This document shows, one piece after another, positions 8,892-18,737 of a stretch of DNA of 64,000 bases. The stretch's first letter is position 1, and each line of letters begins with the position of its first letter. The position numbers were made by a program, and so were the translations under genes. The stretch lies in contig NZ_SLXN01000002.1 of assembly GCF_004345855.1 (NCBI RefSeq), positions 679,828-743,827 on the forward strand. Direction: 5' to 3'. This stretch comes from Sphingomonas sp. BK235. Lineage in GTDB: Bacteria; Pseudomonadota; Alphaproteobacteria; Sphingomonadales; Sphingomonadaceae. Below the pieces are notes generated by a model. That model ran no database searches and was not told the origin of the DNA. It worked only from the letters and a program-made list of their open reading frames with translations.

Positions 8892-9860
8892 TCAGATCTT
8901 CAGCTGCTGCCCCGTCCAGTCGACCGACAGGCGCCACAATCGTTCGGCGTGCTCGTCGTCGATCGCCCAGGAAGCGACGCCCTGGCGACCGAGTTCCCCG
9001 TCGTTCACGACGGAGACGTCGCAATCCTCGCAGTAGACGCCGCCGAGCCCCTGCAGCAGTGCGCTGGTCGCGCACCAGAGCGCCGTTGCGGCGCCCTGTT
9101 CCGGCGTCTTCAGCCCGTTCTGGGGATCCACCTTGGGCTGCCCGCTCTCATCGAAAACATCGAAGCCGGCGATCTCCTCCTCGGAGAGATGGCGTGCGAG
9201 CCCCGTCAGGATCTGTCCTGGGTGCAGGGAGAACGAACGTACGCCGTGCTCACTCCCTCGGCGGTCAAGCGCCCGGGCGAAGAGCACGTTAGCCGTCTTC
9301 GACTGACCGTAGGCTATCCATTTGTCGTAGGGACGACGCTTGAAATCGACGTCCTCGAAGTCGATGTCGGCAATCTGGTGCCCGCGGGACGAGACTGCGA
9401 CTACCCGGCCCCCTTCTCGCGCGAGGGCGGGCCAGAGTGCGCAGGTCAGCCGGAAATGGCCCAGGTGATTGACGGAAAACTGGCTTTCATGGCCGTCCGG
9501 ATCCCGCAGCAGCGGCGACGCCATCATGCCCGCGCTGTTCACCAGCATCGATAGGGGACGTCGCATGTCCATGAATGCGGAGCCGAACGCCGCCACGGAG
9601 GCGGCATCCATCAGATCCATCGGCCAGACCTGCACTGCGGGTACCTCGGACAGCGCTTCGCGAGCCTTGACCACGTCGCGAGCCGGGACGATCACATCCG
9701 CTCCTGCCTCGGCAAGAGCGCGGGCGGTGACAAGGCCCAGGCCCGAGTATCCGCCGGTCACGATCGCCGTGCGGCCAGAGAGGTCGATGCCGCGCATCAC
9801 GTCGGCGGCGGTGGAGGCTGCGCCGAAGGGCGAGCCGACAGGTTGCTGGGGTGTCGTCAT
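8892..9860 (-). CDS. short-chain dehydrogenase/reductase (SDR)
   Basis: NAD(P)-dependent oxidoreductase of about 322 residues with a Rossmann fold: cofactor loop TGGYSGLGLV, NSAG in the fourth strand, catalytic Ser in VVAVSSRG and Tyr/Lys in YGQSKTANVLFA. It resembles the retinol-dehydrogenase-like/WW-oxidoreductase group. The ATG at 9860 gives the N-terminus usual for this group (MTTPQQPVG); an ATG at 9872 is the alternative. The divergent AraC regulator begins 60 bp away, which suggests that the regulator controls this gene. Substrate unknown. Confidence 0.88.
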   Translation of the reverse strand: MTTPQQPVGSPFGAASTAADVMRGIDLSGRTAIVTGGYSGLGLVTARALAEAGADVIVPARDVVKAREALSEVPAVQVWPMDLMDAASVAAFGSAFMDMRRPLSMLVNSAGMMASPLLRDPDGHESQFSVNHLGHFRLTCALWPALAREGGRVVAVSSRGHQIADIDFEDVDFKRRPYDKWIAYGQSKTANVLFARALDRRGSEHGVRSFSLHPGQILTGLARHLSEEEIAGFDVFDESGQPKVDPQNGLKTPEQGAATALWCATSALLQGLGGVYCEDCDVSVVNDGELGRQGVASWAIDDEHAERLWRLSVDWTGQQLKI

Positions 9861-9920
9861 GCCGGGGAACATCGCCTACTTGATCGCGCGTATCGATCCC
9901 TCGCGGTCCGAACTTTCCGC

Positions 9921-10895
9921 ATGATCGTCCAGGAGGCCGCAGAGGACCCTCTCTCCGACGTGCTTGCCGCCATGCAGCTCCGCGTCGCGACTTCCGCCTC
10001 GCTGCGGGCCGGGAACAGCTGGTCGATCCGCTTCCAGGTCGATCGGCCGAAGTTCAACGTCGTCCGTCATGGAGGCTGCTGGCTCGTCATCCCGGACGAA
10101 CCGCCGTGCAGGCTCGCCGCCGGCGACTGCCTGGTCGCGAGCCGAGGCACCTTCGTCCTGACCAGCGATCCCGATCTCGTGCCGATCGATGCAGAAGCGG
10201 TCTTTACCAGGAATCCCCGCATCGCCGACGTGGGAGGAGCTATCGAGGTGGAGCTGCTGGGCGGCAGCGTCAGCTTCGACGAGACGCAGGCGGATCTCAT
10301 GTCAAACGTGCTGCCGCCTATCCTGCTCATCGCTGGAGGAGTGCCCGCCGCGGATCGCATGGCCTGGCTGCTGGAGCTTCTGAGCGTCGAGTGGGGTAGC
10401 GGCCTTCCCGGTGCCAGGGCGGCGTGCGACGACATCATGCGGCTCCTCTTCGTCCAGACGCTTCGCCGGTGCCTCGGAGGCGAGACGATCGAACTTCTCC
10501 CGACGCCGAGCTGGCTGTCCGGACTGGCGGATGCGTCAATCGCCAAGGCGATGACGGCGATCCACGCGGAGCCGGCGCGGCACTGGCGTCTTCAGCAGTT
10601 GGCCGCGGTGGCGGGACAGTCCAGGTCAACCTTCGCCGAGCGCTTCGTCCGCAAGGTCGGCGTGCCGCCTGTCGAGTATGCCACGCGCTGGCGCATGCAG
10701 CTCGCAGCCCGGCGCCTCCGCTCCAGCACCGATAGCGTCACACGGGTAGCCGAGAGCCTGGGCTATCTCAGCGACAGCAGCTTCTCCTCGGCCTTTACCC
10801 GGGCGATCGGATCGCCGCCGGGCTCATACCGCCGTGGTCAGGATGCGGAACGGCGTGGCAGGAAAGGTCAGGATCAGATCAGCCGTTCCCGGTAG
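9921..10895 (+). CDS. AraC-family transcriptional regulator
   Basis: A 324-residue regulator. The N-terminal half (residues about 5-195) is a cupin-type sensor domain of the AraC_binding_2/cupin_6 kind (GCWLVIPDEPPCRLAAGDCL). The C-terminal two-helix-turn-helix domain (about 215-310) shows HWRLQQLAAVAGQSRSTFAE and VAESLGYLSDSSFSSAFTR. The ATG at 9921 is chosen because the longer in-frame start overlaps the divergent SDR gene and lacks family similarity. The divergent layout points to control of the SDR, likely in response to the SDR's substrate; this is inference. Confidence 0.9.
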   Translation: MIVQEAAEDPLSDVLAAMQLRVATSASLRAGNSWSIRFQVDRPKFNVVRHGGCWLVIPDEPPCRLAAGDCLVASRGTFVLTSDPDLVPIDAEAVFTRNPRIADVGGAIEVELLGGSVSFDETQADLMSNVLPPILLIAGGVPAADRMAWLLELLSVEWGSGLPGARAACDDIMRLLFVQTLRRCLGGETIELLPTPSWLSGLADASIAKAMTAIHAEPARHWRLQQLAAVAGQSRSTFAERFVRKVGVPPVEYATRWRMQLAARRLRSSTDSVTRVAESLGYLSDSSFSSAFTRAIGSPPGSYRRGQDAERRGRKGQDQISRSR

Positions 10896-10960
10896 CGATC
10901 TGGCAACCAGCCGTGGCTGCAGAACACGGGTCGGCACGGCCGCCTCGCTGCCGCTGCGAC

Positions 10961-12523
10961 CTACATAGGGAGCCCCGCCTGGCTGAGGCCCCCGGCGAAG
11001 ACCTCCAGGTCTTCCTTGCGACGCAGATGGACCCACTGCCTGACCGTCCCGACACGAAGCTGAGGTCCGTGCCGACGAAGCAGAGTCATGCCGCGGCTCG
11101 CGTCTTCCACCCTGCCGGCTGCGGCGTGGCTGGCGGCGACGAGTCCCAGAGCCCGTGGGTTGTCGGGAGCGAGCGCGAACGCCTCTGCCGAAGATAGCGA
11201 TGCTTCGTCGCTGTGTCCGTTCAAGAGATGCGCCAGAGTACGGAGAATGGAAATGTCACTCGCCTCCTTCTCGTCCGGGCCACGATCCGCGGCCTCGTCG
11301 ATGTGCAGGAGAGCCTCGTCGTGCCTGCCCGCCGAAAGGAGCTGGCCGCCGCTGAGATACCAGCTTAGCGACGAGTTGGGGTTTAACCGCAAGGCCTTGT
11401 TCATGTAGGCGGTGCAGACGTCGAGATCCTCCCCGAAATGCCCCAGCGCGTAGCTTCCCCAAACCAGCGCCGTAGGATCGTCGTTGTTGGACGTGACCGC
11501 CATCTGCGCAAGGCGCGCTCCCTCGGCACTCTCTCGCTCTATGTCCTTCATCCAGAGACCCTGTTTGCGCATTACAAACGTCCAGGCGGCCGCGGCGTAA
11601 GGGGGTTGGAACTCCGGGTCGAGCGTGATCGCGGCATAGAAGGAGGCGAGCGCCCGTTGAAGATCGACTTGACCACCCCTCTTCAAGTATGCTTGGCCGA
11701 TCAGATAGTGGTCATAGGCGGTGAGAGTTTCGGGCGCCTTGCGAGCCGCCCGGAAGGTTTCGGCTCGGCGAAGGTGACGGTCGAGCGCACCGCGTGCTCG
11801 GCGCGCGATGGTCTCCTGCAGATCCAGAGCGTCGCCGGGGCCCAGGTCGATGCTGTCCGCCCAAAGGTGCAGCCCACTGGCGGTCTCGAGCAGCCGCATG
11901 GAGACACGTAGACGAGGCCCGGCGCCACGGACGCTCCCTTCCAGCTCGTAGTCGTAACGCGCACGTGCCCGCGCCAACTCTAGGGGCTTGCCGGCCGGAT
12001 CGCGTCCAAGCCACTCGTCACCGACTTCGAGCAGAGGTGTGTTCGCCAGTGCGACGAGCAGTTCCTCCCTGAGCCCTTCCGCGAAGTGTCGGTGCAGCGG
12101 GTCGGCCGAGTAAACGGCCATCGGGAGGACTCCGATGGACGGGAGAGTGCCGTAGGTCGCGCAGGTCAGCGGGAATGGGGTGCGCTCAGGCGCGGACACG
12201 GGCATTGGACTTGCCGCCGTTTGGACGCTCGCAACGAAGCGGAAGCCCTTGCGCGCAACGGTGCGGATGATCCTTTGCTGCACGCCATCGTCCCGCACGG
12301 CCCGTCGAACCGCGTTAACATGGCTGCTCATCGTGGATTCTGACACGATGCGACCGCCCCACACGCCGGAAAGGACGTCGTCCTTGGTGACCAGCGCGTC
12401 TCGTCGTTCGATGAGGAATCGCAGCAGATCGAAGACCTTCGGCGCCACCGCGACAGCGACGCCGTCGCGCCGCAGCTCTCCGGCGGCGAGATCCAAAGTG
12501 AAATCCTCGAAGAGCAGCCGCAT
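10961..12523 (-). CDS. CadC-like winged-helix regulator with TPR region
   Basis: A 520-residue protein. Residues about 1-100 are an OmpR/PhoB-type winged helix (FTLDLAAGELRRDG, SHVNAVRRAVRDDG, TVARKGFRFVA). Residues about 130-255 resemble the FlgO/TolB-like domain found in adenylate-cyclase-type and CadC-type proteins (IGVLPMAVYSADPLHRHFAEG). The rest is tetratricopeptide-like helices. No transmembrane helix is apparent, unlike true CadC. The ATG at 12523 has AGGAG 7 nt upstream. It sits back-to-back with the PAS kinase gene. Genes it controls cannot be read from the sequence. Confidence 0.82.
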   Translation of the reverse strand: MRLLFEDFTLDLAAGELRRDGVAVAVAPKVFDLLRFLIERRDALVTKDDVLSGVWGGRIVSESTMSSHVNAVRRAVRDDGVQQRIIRTVARKGFRFVASVQTAASPMPVSAPERTPFPLTCATYGTLPSIGVLPMAVYSADPLHRHFAEGLREELLVALANTPLLEVGDEWLGRDPAGKPLELARARARYDYELEGSVRGAGPRLRVSMRLLETASGLHLWADSIDLGPGDALDLQETIARRARGALDRHLRRAETFRAARKAPETLTAYDHYLIGQAYLKRGGQVDLQRALASFYAAITLDPEFQPPYAAAAWTFVMRKQGLWMKDIERESAEGARLAQMAVTSNNDDPTALVWGSYALGHFGEDLDVCTAYMNKALRLNPNSSLSWYLSGGQLLSAGRHDEALLHIDEAADRGPDEKEASDISILRTLAHLLNGHSDEASLSSAEAFALAPDNPRALGLVAASHAAAGRVEDASRGMTLLRRHGPQLRVGTVRQWVHLRRKEDLEVFAGGLSQAGLPM

Positions 12524-12744
12524 GACGCTTCTCCTAGGAGGAATGTACATCAAGGTACAGGCCAGCGCCATGACGATCGTGCTTTCGTAAGAGGCGTCGT
12601 CCGGAGCCGTGTCGCGCTGCAGCCGGTCACTCGGGGGCCGGAGCGCCGGCAAGGAAAAGACAAGGCTTTCGCAAGGACTCGCCGCAGCCGGCACGCTAGC
12701 TCTTTGGCAAAGCCGCCATCGTACGGGCTGGAAGGGAGATCGAA

Positions 12745-14430
12745 GTGTCAGAACGGCATGCGGCTTCCGGTCCTCAGCTGAGACTGGCGGAGATCGCGTC
12801 GGAGGGCGGGCCGCCGTCGGTCGACCTGATCGAACACATACGACTGATCGAGGCCCTGACCCCGTCGATCGTGGTCAGCCAGGCCAGCCTTCCGTCCACC
12901 GCGGGATGGGAGCCCCTGAGAGGCTGGCACGTCGAGTCGATCTCGCCGCGGGCATCGCAGATGCTCGAGGCGCCCTTCGACGAGCAGCTGCTCGGCCTGC
13001 CCCTCGATCAACTGGTGCCGGAGGGTGATCAGGCCCACGTCGCGGCTCTGCTCGCCGCCTCTCTGGCAGGCGCGTCGCTTTCTCACGTCTCGCTAGTCCT
13101 TCGCACCTGCGCGGGAGCGGAGATCCGGGTCATGGTCGGTGCGATCGCGGCCGGAGGTCTGTCGGTCAGGCTGGTGTTCGCGCCTGCGGAAATGCCGGCG
13201 GACACCTCTGCGCAGCTGCGGGCGAGCGAGCAGCGGTATCGCCAGCTCTTCCACGACATGCCGATCGCGCTGCTTCGTATCGACGCGCGCGGCTCGCTGG
13301 AGGTCTTCGAGGCTCCCAGACGAGCAGGCGTCACGGATCTCGGCGAGTACATGGATGCCCATCCGGAGGTGCTCGAGCGCGCCCTGGACCTCGTCAGCAT
13401 CGCGGAGGCGAACGACCACGCCGAAGGCCTGTTCGGCACCGGCGAACCCGGCTCGATGCTGCGCAGCGTCAGGCCGTTCTGGAAGGCTCGTCCCGACACG
13501 TTCCGCCGCATGCTAATGGCCCGGTACCGGGGCGCGCGCAGCTTCATCGAGGAGACAGTGGTCTGCAGCCTCGACGGAACTCGGGTCCCCGTGCTGCTCT
13601 CGCAGGCTTTCTCACCCGGCAGCATGCCGCGGGCGAACAGCCTTATCGGCATGATCGACATCAGCGGTCAGGTACGTGCCGAGGCCGAGCTGCAGCGCAC
13701 CCAGGCCCGCTACGCGGCTGCGGCTCGTGTGTCGCTCACCAGCGAGCTGGCGGCCTCGATCGCCCACGAGGTCAATCAGCCGCTCTCCTCCATCACGACG
13801 AACGGCGACACGGCCCTGAGATGGCTGGCGAAGAACCCGCCCGATGTCCAGCGAGCGGAGAACCGGCTTCGGCGTATAGTCGAGGATGCGGAACGTGCCT
13901 CGGGGGTGGTGCGCCGTCTGCGCGACATGTCGGTGGGAGTGCGGACGCGGCAAGGTCGCATCAGCCTTAACGAGGTGGCTCAGGAAGCATTGCTCATCGT
14001 TGGCGAGGAAGCGGCCAGCCGTGCGATCGAGCTCAGGACGAGGCTGCTCGACGATCTGCCGTCGATCATGGGTGATCACGTGCAGCTGACGCAGGTCGTG
14101 GTGAACCTTCTGACCAACGCCATCCAGGCGATCGACGCCTGCTCCGCCACGAGAAGAGAGATACATCTTCGTACCGCGTCATGCACGCCCGGCTGGATCC
14201 GGCTCACGGTCAGCGATACCGGTCCCGGGGTCGAGGACGAGAACATCGACCGCGTGTTCGAAAGCTTCTTCTCGACGAAGCCGGCAGGCATCGGAATGGG
14301 TCTGGCGATATGCCGATCCATCACGGCCGCCCATGGAGGTTCGCTTGCGGTGGAGAGAGCTGCGACGGGTGGTGCCATGTTCACCATGCGACTGCCAGTG
14401 GAGACACGTCAGGCGACGGGGATCGGATAG
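12745..14430 (+). CDS. PAS-domain sensor histidine kinase
   Basis: A 561-residue sensor kinase without evident transmembrane helices, so probably cytosolic. PAS-like regions lie at about residues 50-150 and 155-310. The dimerisation/phospho-acceptor domain has His341 in IAHEVNQPLSSI. The ATPase domain shows QVVVNLLTNAIQAI (N box), DTGPGVEDENIDRVFESFFSTK (G1/F) and GIGMGLAICRSI (G2). The GTG start has AAGGGAGAT upstream. The HEVNQPL type of kinase usually pairs with FixJ-family regulators, which are present at 0-1.7 kb, so they may form one pathway. The input signal is unknown. Confidence 0.9.
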   Translation: MSERHAASGPQLRLAEIASEGGPPSVDLIEHIRLIEALTPSIVVSQASLPSTAGWEPLRGWHVESISPRASQMLEAPFDEQLLGLPLDQLVPEGDQAHVAALLAASLAGASLSHVSLVLRTCAGAEIRVMVGAIAAGGLSVRLVFAPAEMPADTSAQLRASEQRYRQLFHDMPIALLRIDARGSLEVFEAPRRAGVTDLGEYMDAHPEVLERALDLVSIAEANDHAEGLFGTGEPGSMLRSVRPFWKARPDTFRRMLMARYRGARSFIEETVVCSLDGTRVPVLLSQAFSPGSMPRANSLIGMIDISGQVRAEAELQRTQARYAAAARVSLTSELAASIAHEVNQPLSSITTNGDTALRWLAKNPPDVQRAENRLRRIVEDAERASGVVRRLRDMSVGVRTRQGRISLNEVAQEALLIVGEEAASRAIELRTRLLDDLPSIMGDHVQLTQVVVNLLTNAIQAIDACSATRREIHLRTASCTPGWIRLTVSDTGPGVEDENIDRVFESFFSTKPAGIGMGLAICRSITAAHGGSLAVERAATGGAMFTMRLPVETRQATGIG

Positions 14431-14611
14431 ACCGCTCTTCGAAGAGCCTCGACCTCAGTATGATCGCTCCTGGATCAGGTGATCGTTCCGACGCAGCCTC
14501 GGTGGAGGCATGCGTCAAGGACAGCCGTCAGCACCCCGCCGGTTGGTGGCGGATGCGCTCCGCGCGGAACTCGGCGCGGACGGCTGCGGACGCGGAACGA
14601 GGATGGACGTG

Positions 14612-15598
14612 ATGAGGGAGCTTGCGATCGACGCGGTCAACGTACGGGCTGCCGCAGCGAGGATCCGCGGCGTGGCGGTGCGTACGCCGCTGCTGGAATT
14701 CGCAGCTCTCAGCAAACGCGTCGGCAGGCGTACTCTCGTCAAGTTCGAGGGACTTCAGAGGACCGGATCGTTCAAGTTCCGAGGAGCGTACAACCGGCTG
14801 GTGCAGCTTGGCCCACAGGAACGAATGGCGGGCGTCGTTGCGTGGTCGTCCGGCAACCATGCTCAGGGTGTCGCCGATGCGGCACGTCTGCTCGGCACGA
14901 CAGCCACGATCGTGATGCCCTCGGACGCGCCCTCCATGAAAATCGCCAACACTCGCGCACTCGGAGCCGAGGTCGTCCTCTACGATCGAGAAACGGAGTC
15001 CCGCGAGGAGATTGCGACCGGCATCGCCGATGCGAGAGGAGCTGTGCTCGTGCCATCCTTCGACGATCCTGCGATCATCGCGGGGCAGGGCACAATCGGT
15101 CTCGAGTTAATGGAGCAGGCCGCCGAGGCAGGAACAAGCTTCGGGACCGTGCTCGTATGCTGCGGAGGAGGCGGTCTCGTCGCGGGGATCGCAACCGCGA
15201 TTAAGGACGTGCGGCCTTCGACCCAACTGTTCAGCGTGGAGCCTGCCGACTTCGACGACACGGCGAGATCGTTGCGGGCAGGACGACGCGAGAGCGTCGC
15301 CCCCTCGGCACACTCCATATGCGATGCCCTGCAGGCGCCCACCCCGGGTGCTCTCACGTTCCCGATCAACAAGGCGCTTCTGTCGGGCGGTCTCACCGTC
15401 ACCGACGACGAGGTCCGAGCGGCGATGCGCTTCGCGTTCGCGACGATGAAGATCGTGGTGGAACCCGGCGGCGCCGTGGCGCTTGCCGCCGCGCTGGAGG
15501 GCAAGGCGCCGGCGGGTGACGATGCGCTGGCAATCGTGGTGTCGGGAGGCAACGTCGATTCAGAAATGCTGTCCCATGTGCTGAGCGCACGGAACTAG
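14612..15598 (+). CDS. threonine/serine dehydratase-like PLP enzyme
   Basis: Fold-type II PLP enzyme of about 328 residues. The PLP lysine is in RTGSFKFRGAYN, the substrate loop in SSGNHAQGVA and the phosphate-binding Gly loop in CCGGGGLVAGIA. It matches catabolic threonine dehydratase/serine racemase-like proteins (IlvA/TdcB group) in length, without a C-terminal ACT domain, so it is probably not feedback-inhibited by isoleucine. The reaction would be deamination of L-threonine or L-serine to 2-oxobutyrate or pyruvate. ATG 14612 has GAGG 9 nt upstream; ATG 14603 is possible. Confidence 0.88.
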   Translation: MRELAIDAVNVRAAAARIRGVAVRTPLLEFAALSKRVGRRTLVKFEGLQRTGSFKFRGAYNRLVQLGPQERMAGVVAWSSGNHAQGVADAARLLGTTATIVMPSDAPSMKIANTRALGAEVVLYDRETESREEIATGIADARGAVLVPSFDDPAIIAGQGTIGLELMEQAAEAGTSFGTVLVCCGGGGLVAGIATAIKDVRPSTQLFSVEPADFDDTARSLRAGRRESVAPSAHSICDALQAPTPGALTFPINKALLSGGLTVTDDEVRAAMRFAFATMKIVVEPGGAVALAAALEGKAPAGDDALAIVVSGGNVDSEMLSHVLSARN

Positions 15599-15882
15599 CC
15601 TCGTCCGGCCGCGACTGCTTTCGCCAAGTGCGTCGCACTCTGCCGGCTAGTCCTTAGTATGGCCGATGCGCGTCCATCGTACCGTCGTCAGGCGCCTGCT
15701 CCTCAAGTAGAGCTTCCTGGACCGGTGCGTAGTGAGCTGGAGCCCAGCCGGCATGCAATGAGAACTCATCGGCTTCTTCAAGCGCTTGTAATCGCCAAGC
15801 CGCTCTGAACGGTCGTGAGAAACAGTGTCGAAGTGCTCGGCGTATATCGTGCTCATCGCCAAATCGAAGGGAGGTCGTCGTT

Positions 15883-16866
15883 ATGACGCCGCAATATTCT
15901 GCGCAGAGCGATCGCACGTCTCTGCCAGATCGCAGAAACGTCCTGACCGCAGGCGTTGCCGGCGGGCTGCTGATTGCCGCCGCGCCGCTATCGGCAGCAG
16001 GTACATCCGGTGCAACCAGAAAGGGAGAAACTCCGATGGACTCGATCACGACGAAAGACGGCACGCACATCTTCTTCAAGGACTGGGGTCTTAGGGATGC
16101 GCAGCCGATCGTCTTCCATCACGGATGGCCGCTCAGTTCCGACGACTGGGACGCGCAGATGCTCTTCTTCCTCTTTCAGGGCTTCCGGGTGATCGCGCAC
16201 GACCGGCGCGGCCACGGGCGATCGACCCAGACGTACGCCGGCAACGACATGGACACCTACGCCGCCGACATGATCGAGCTTGCTGATCACCTAGATCTCA
16301 GGAACGCCGTGCACATCGGCCATTCCACCGGCGGCGGCGAAGTGGCTCGCTACGTCGCTCGCGCCAGGCCGGGGCGGGTTGCGAAGGCGATTCTGGTCGG
16401 AGCCGTACCGCCCGTGATGGTAAAGAGCAGTCGCAATCCCGGCGGACTGCCCATGACGGTCTTCGACGGATTCCGCAGTGGCCTCGCGGCCAACCGGGCA
16501 CAATTCTATCTCGATATCGCCTCCGGTCCCTTCTACGGCTTCAATCGCCCAGGTGCCAAGCCCGTCGAGGGAACGATACGCAACTGGTGGCGACAGGGCA
16601 TGATGGGCGGCGCGAAGGCGCACTACGACTGCATCAAGGCCTTCTCCGAGACCGACTTCACGGAGGACCTCAAGGCCATCAAGGTCCCGGTACTCGTCAT
16701 GCATGGTGACGACGATCAGGTGGTGCCAGTAGCGGACTCCGCCGAACTGTCGGTGAAGCTGCTCCGCAACGGCGAGCTCAAGATCTACAAGGGCTACCCT
16801 CACGGCATGCTGACGGTCCATGCCGAAATCCTGAATCCGGACCTGCTGGCCTTCATCCAGAAGTAG
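15883..16866 (+). CDS. alpha/beta hydrolase, non-haem haloperoxidase-like, Tat-exported
   Basis: A 327-residue hydrolase with a twin-arginine-type leader ([19 protein letters not shown]), suggesting periplasmic location. Mature region: [14 protein letters not shown], nucleophile Ser in [13 protein letters not shown], Asp in [10 protein letters not shown] and His in YKGYPHGML, the layout of cofactor-free chloroperoxidases and esterases. GGGAGGT lies 7 nt before the ATG. An internal start ([10 protein letters not shown], about residue 52) would give a leaderless cytosolic form like most relatives, so the leader is a noteworthy addition. Ends just before a hairpin terminator. Confidence 0.88.
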   Translation: MTPQYSAQSDRTSLPDRRNVLTAGVAGGLLIAAAPLSAAGTSGATRKGETPMDSITTKDGTHIFFKDWGLRDAQPIVFHHGWPLSSDDWDAQMLFFLFQGFRVIAHDRRGHGRSTQTYAGNDMDTYAADMIELADHLDLRNAVHIGHSTGGGEVARYVARARPGRVAKAILVGAVPPVMVKSSRNPGGLPMTVFDGFRSGLAANRAQFYLDIASGPFYGFNRPGAKPVEGTIRNWWRQGMMGGAKAHYDCIKAFSETDFTEDLKAIKVPVLVMHGDDDQVVPVADSAELSVKLLRNGELKIYKGYPHGMLTVHAEILNPDLLAFIQK

Positions 16867-16872
16867 GCGGCG

Positions 16873-16895
16873 GCGAGTCGGCTACGCCGGCTCGC
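16873..16895 (+). terminator. intrinsic terminator after haloperoxidase-like gene
   Basis: A 10-bp stem with one G-T wobble (GCGAGTCGGC / GCCGGCTCGC), loop TAC, followed by CCCTTT. It starts 7 nt after the upstream stop codon. Confidence 0.65.
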
Positions 16896-16954
16896 CCCTT
16901 TCGTACCGTTCTCTCGATTGCAGCGCGGACGTCAGCAATAAGATGGCCACTAGC

Positions 16955-16976
16955 CGATAATACAATGGAATGGGAG
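16955..16976 (+). repeat. shared 22-bp element, copy 1
   Basis: CGATAATACAATGGAATGGG-type sequence, about 200 bp before the outer-membrane barrel gene. A near-identical copy occurs on the opposite strand at 20881-20902, upstream of the multi-TM membrane gene. Both lie upstream of envelope genes in the same relative orientation, so a shared promoter or regulator site is possible. The rest of this 306-bp gap holds the terminator and no gene. Confidence 0.4.
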
Positions 16977-17172
16977 AGGTTAGTTAAGTGGCGTCGGGCA
17001 GGGAGCCTGTCGCGAAGCAGAAGAGTAAGGTGATCGTCTCGCAAATGGCTTGGGCCAGGCGAGTGGAGATCTCAAGCTCAATCGGCTTCGTGACATGTTC
17101 CAATCCGGACGCCATGCCGCCGATACTTGCTAAGGCAAGCTGTCTCGGCGGTCAGACCTGAAAGGAAGTCCC

Positions 17173-17784
<612 letters not shown>

Positions 17785-17864
17785 TTGTCGTGAGCGCAAT
17801 CGCGCCGGAGCGAGCACGGCCTTCCGTCAAAGACTGGAGGCCTGCTCCCGAAAAGGAGGTCGTC

Positions 17865-18410
17865 ATGGCATATGTTGCCTTATCGTCGCCCGTCCTGCCG
17901 CAGCTCCGAGAAGCTGCGCGGCCGGTTCTTGCCGCGCATGACGGCAGCTTCAGCGAGCTCGAGCGGTTGGTCATCGCGATGTCCTGCCGTGACGAGCTAG
18001 CCTCGATCCGCGACCCGGCCGATTGGCGTAGCCGCCTCGGTCGTCTTCTCGGGGAGAAGCAGGTCAATCGCCTCGCCGACCAACGGCTGGAGGAGCTTCG
18101 TCGATATGTCGTGCTCTGTCGTGGCGGGCGCGACCCCGGCGACGACGCGCTCGATCGCTTCCTGGACGCAGGTTTCACGATGGACCAGGCAACGCACGTG
18201 CAGCGTGGTCAGCGTACCCCGCGCCGCGGCACGCGGAATGGCGCAGGCCGGGTGCTCTGGTCGATGCTTCTGCTGATCTCGCTCGCAGTGTACCTGATGA
18301 TGCAGAGCACTCTCGAGGAGCCGGCGATCAGCGCAATCGGCGCAGGTCTGGTCTTCGTCACGCTGGCTTCACTCAGCGCACAGCGGAGGCGTTCGCACAG
18401 GATGGACTGA
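17865..18410 (+). CDS. hypothetical membrane protein, 181 aa
   Basis: Not recognised. A perfect AAAAGGAGGT lies upstream of ATG 17865; longer in-frame starts overlap the barrel gene. The first ~125 residues are soluble and charged (ELERLVIAMSCRDELASIRD). Two hydrophobic segments follow at about residues 132-152 (WSMLLLISLAVYLMM) and 157-175 (ISAIGAGLVFVTLASL), and the C-terminus is basic. The layout is a cytosolic domain anchored by a C-terminal hairpin. It follows the barrel gene by 80 bp on the same strand. Confidence 0.65.
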   Translation: MAYVALSSPVLPQLREAARPVLAAHDGSFSELERLVIAMSCRDELASIRDPADWRSRLGRLLGEKQVNRLADQRLEELRRYVVLCRGGRDPGDDALDRFLDAGFTMDQATHVQRGQRTPRRGTRNGAGRVLWSMLLLISLAVYLMMQSTLEEPAISAIGAGLVFVTLASLSAQRRRSHRMD

Positions 18411-18491
18411 CGTACCCCCGCCTTCGCTACGCCCAAAGGTCGGCGCGCATTTGGAAGAGCTGCGCTTCCGGCCGAAGCTGAGGCTTCGAGA

Positions 18492-18737
18492 TCACGATTG
18501 CGGCGCCTCTGCGAAGCGCCAGTAGTCGTTCGCGGCAGCCACCGTGGCGAAGTTCGTCGCCACCACATGGGACACGCGGATCAGCGAGTCTGCGCTCTCC
18601 TCGTAGACGTGGCGACCACGCTCGCGCGCCTCGGGACTGGGCTGCGTCATCTTGATCGCGGTGCGCGAGAGCTTGATTGCGAGCTGATAGCCTTCCTCCG
18701 GGGTCTGCGTCAGGAGCGAACCAAGCCATCTATCCAT
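18492..18737 (-). CDS. small hypothetical protein, 81 aa
   Basis: Not firmly recognised. GGAG lies 8 nt before ATG 18737. The sequence is helical and polar, with DSLIRVSHVVATNFATVAAA near the end, loosely reminiscent of phasin-like amphipathic proteins, but too short to assign. It converges with the two-TM protein gene (81 bp apart). Confidence 0.55.
   Translation of the reverse strand: MDRWLGSLLTQTPEEGYQLAIKLSRTAIKMTQPSPEARERGRHVYEESADSLIRVSHVVATNFATVAAANDYWRFAEAPQS

Noticed and set aside
15654..16079. Minus-strand frame with a fairly protein-like tail (about 15654-15820)
   Set aside because: Overlaps the start of the haloperoxidase-like gene and has no start with a ribosome site near the plausible part; kept as unexplained.
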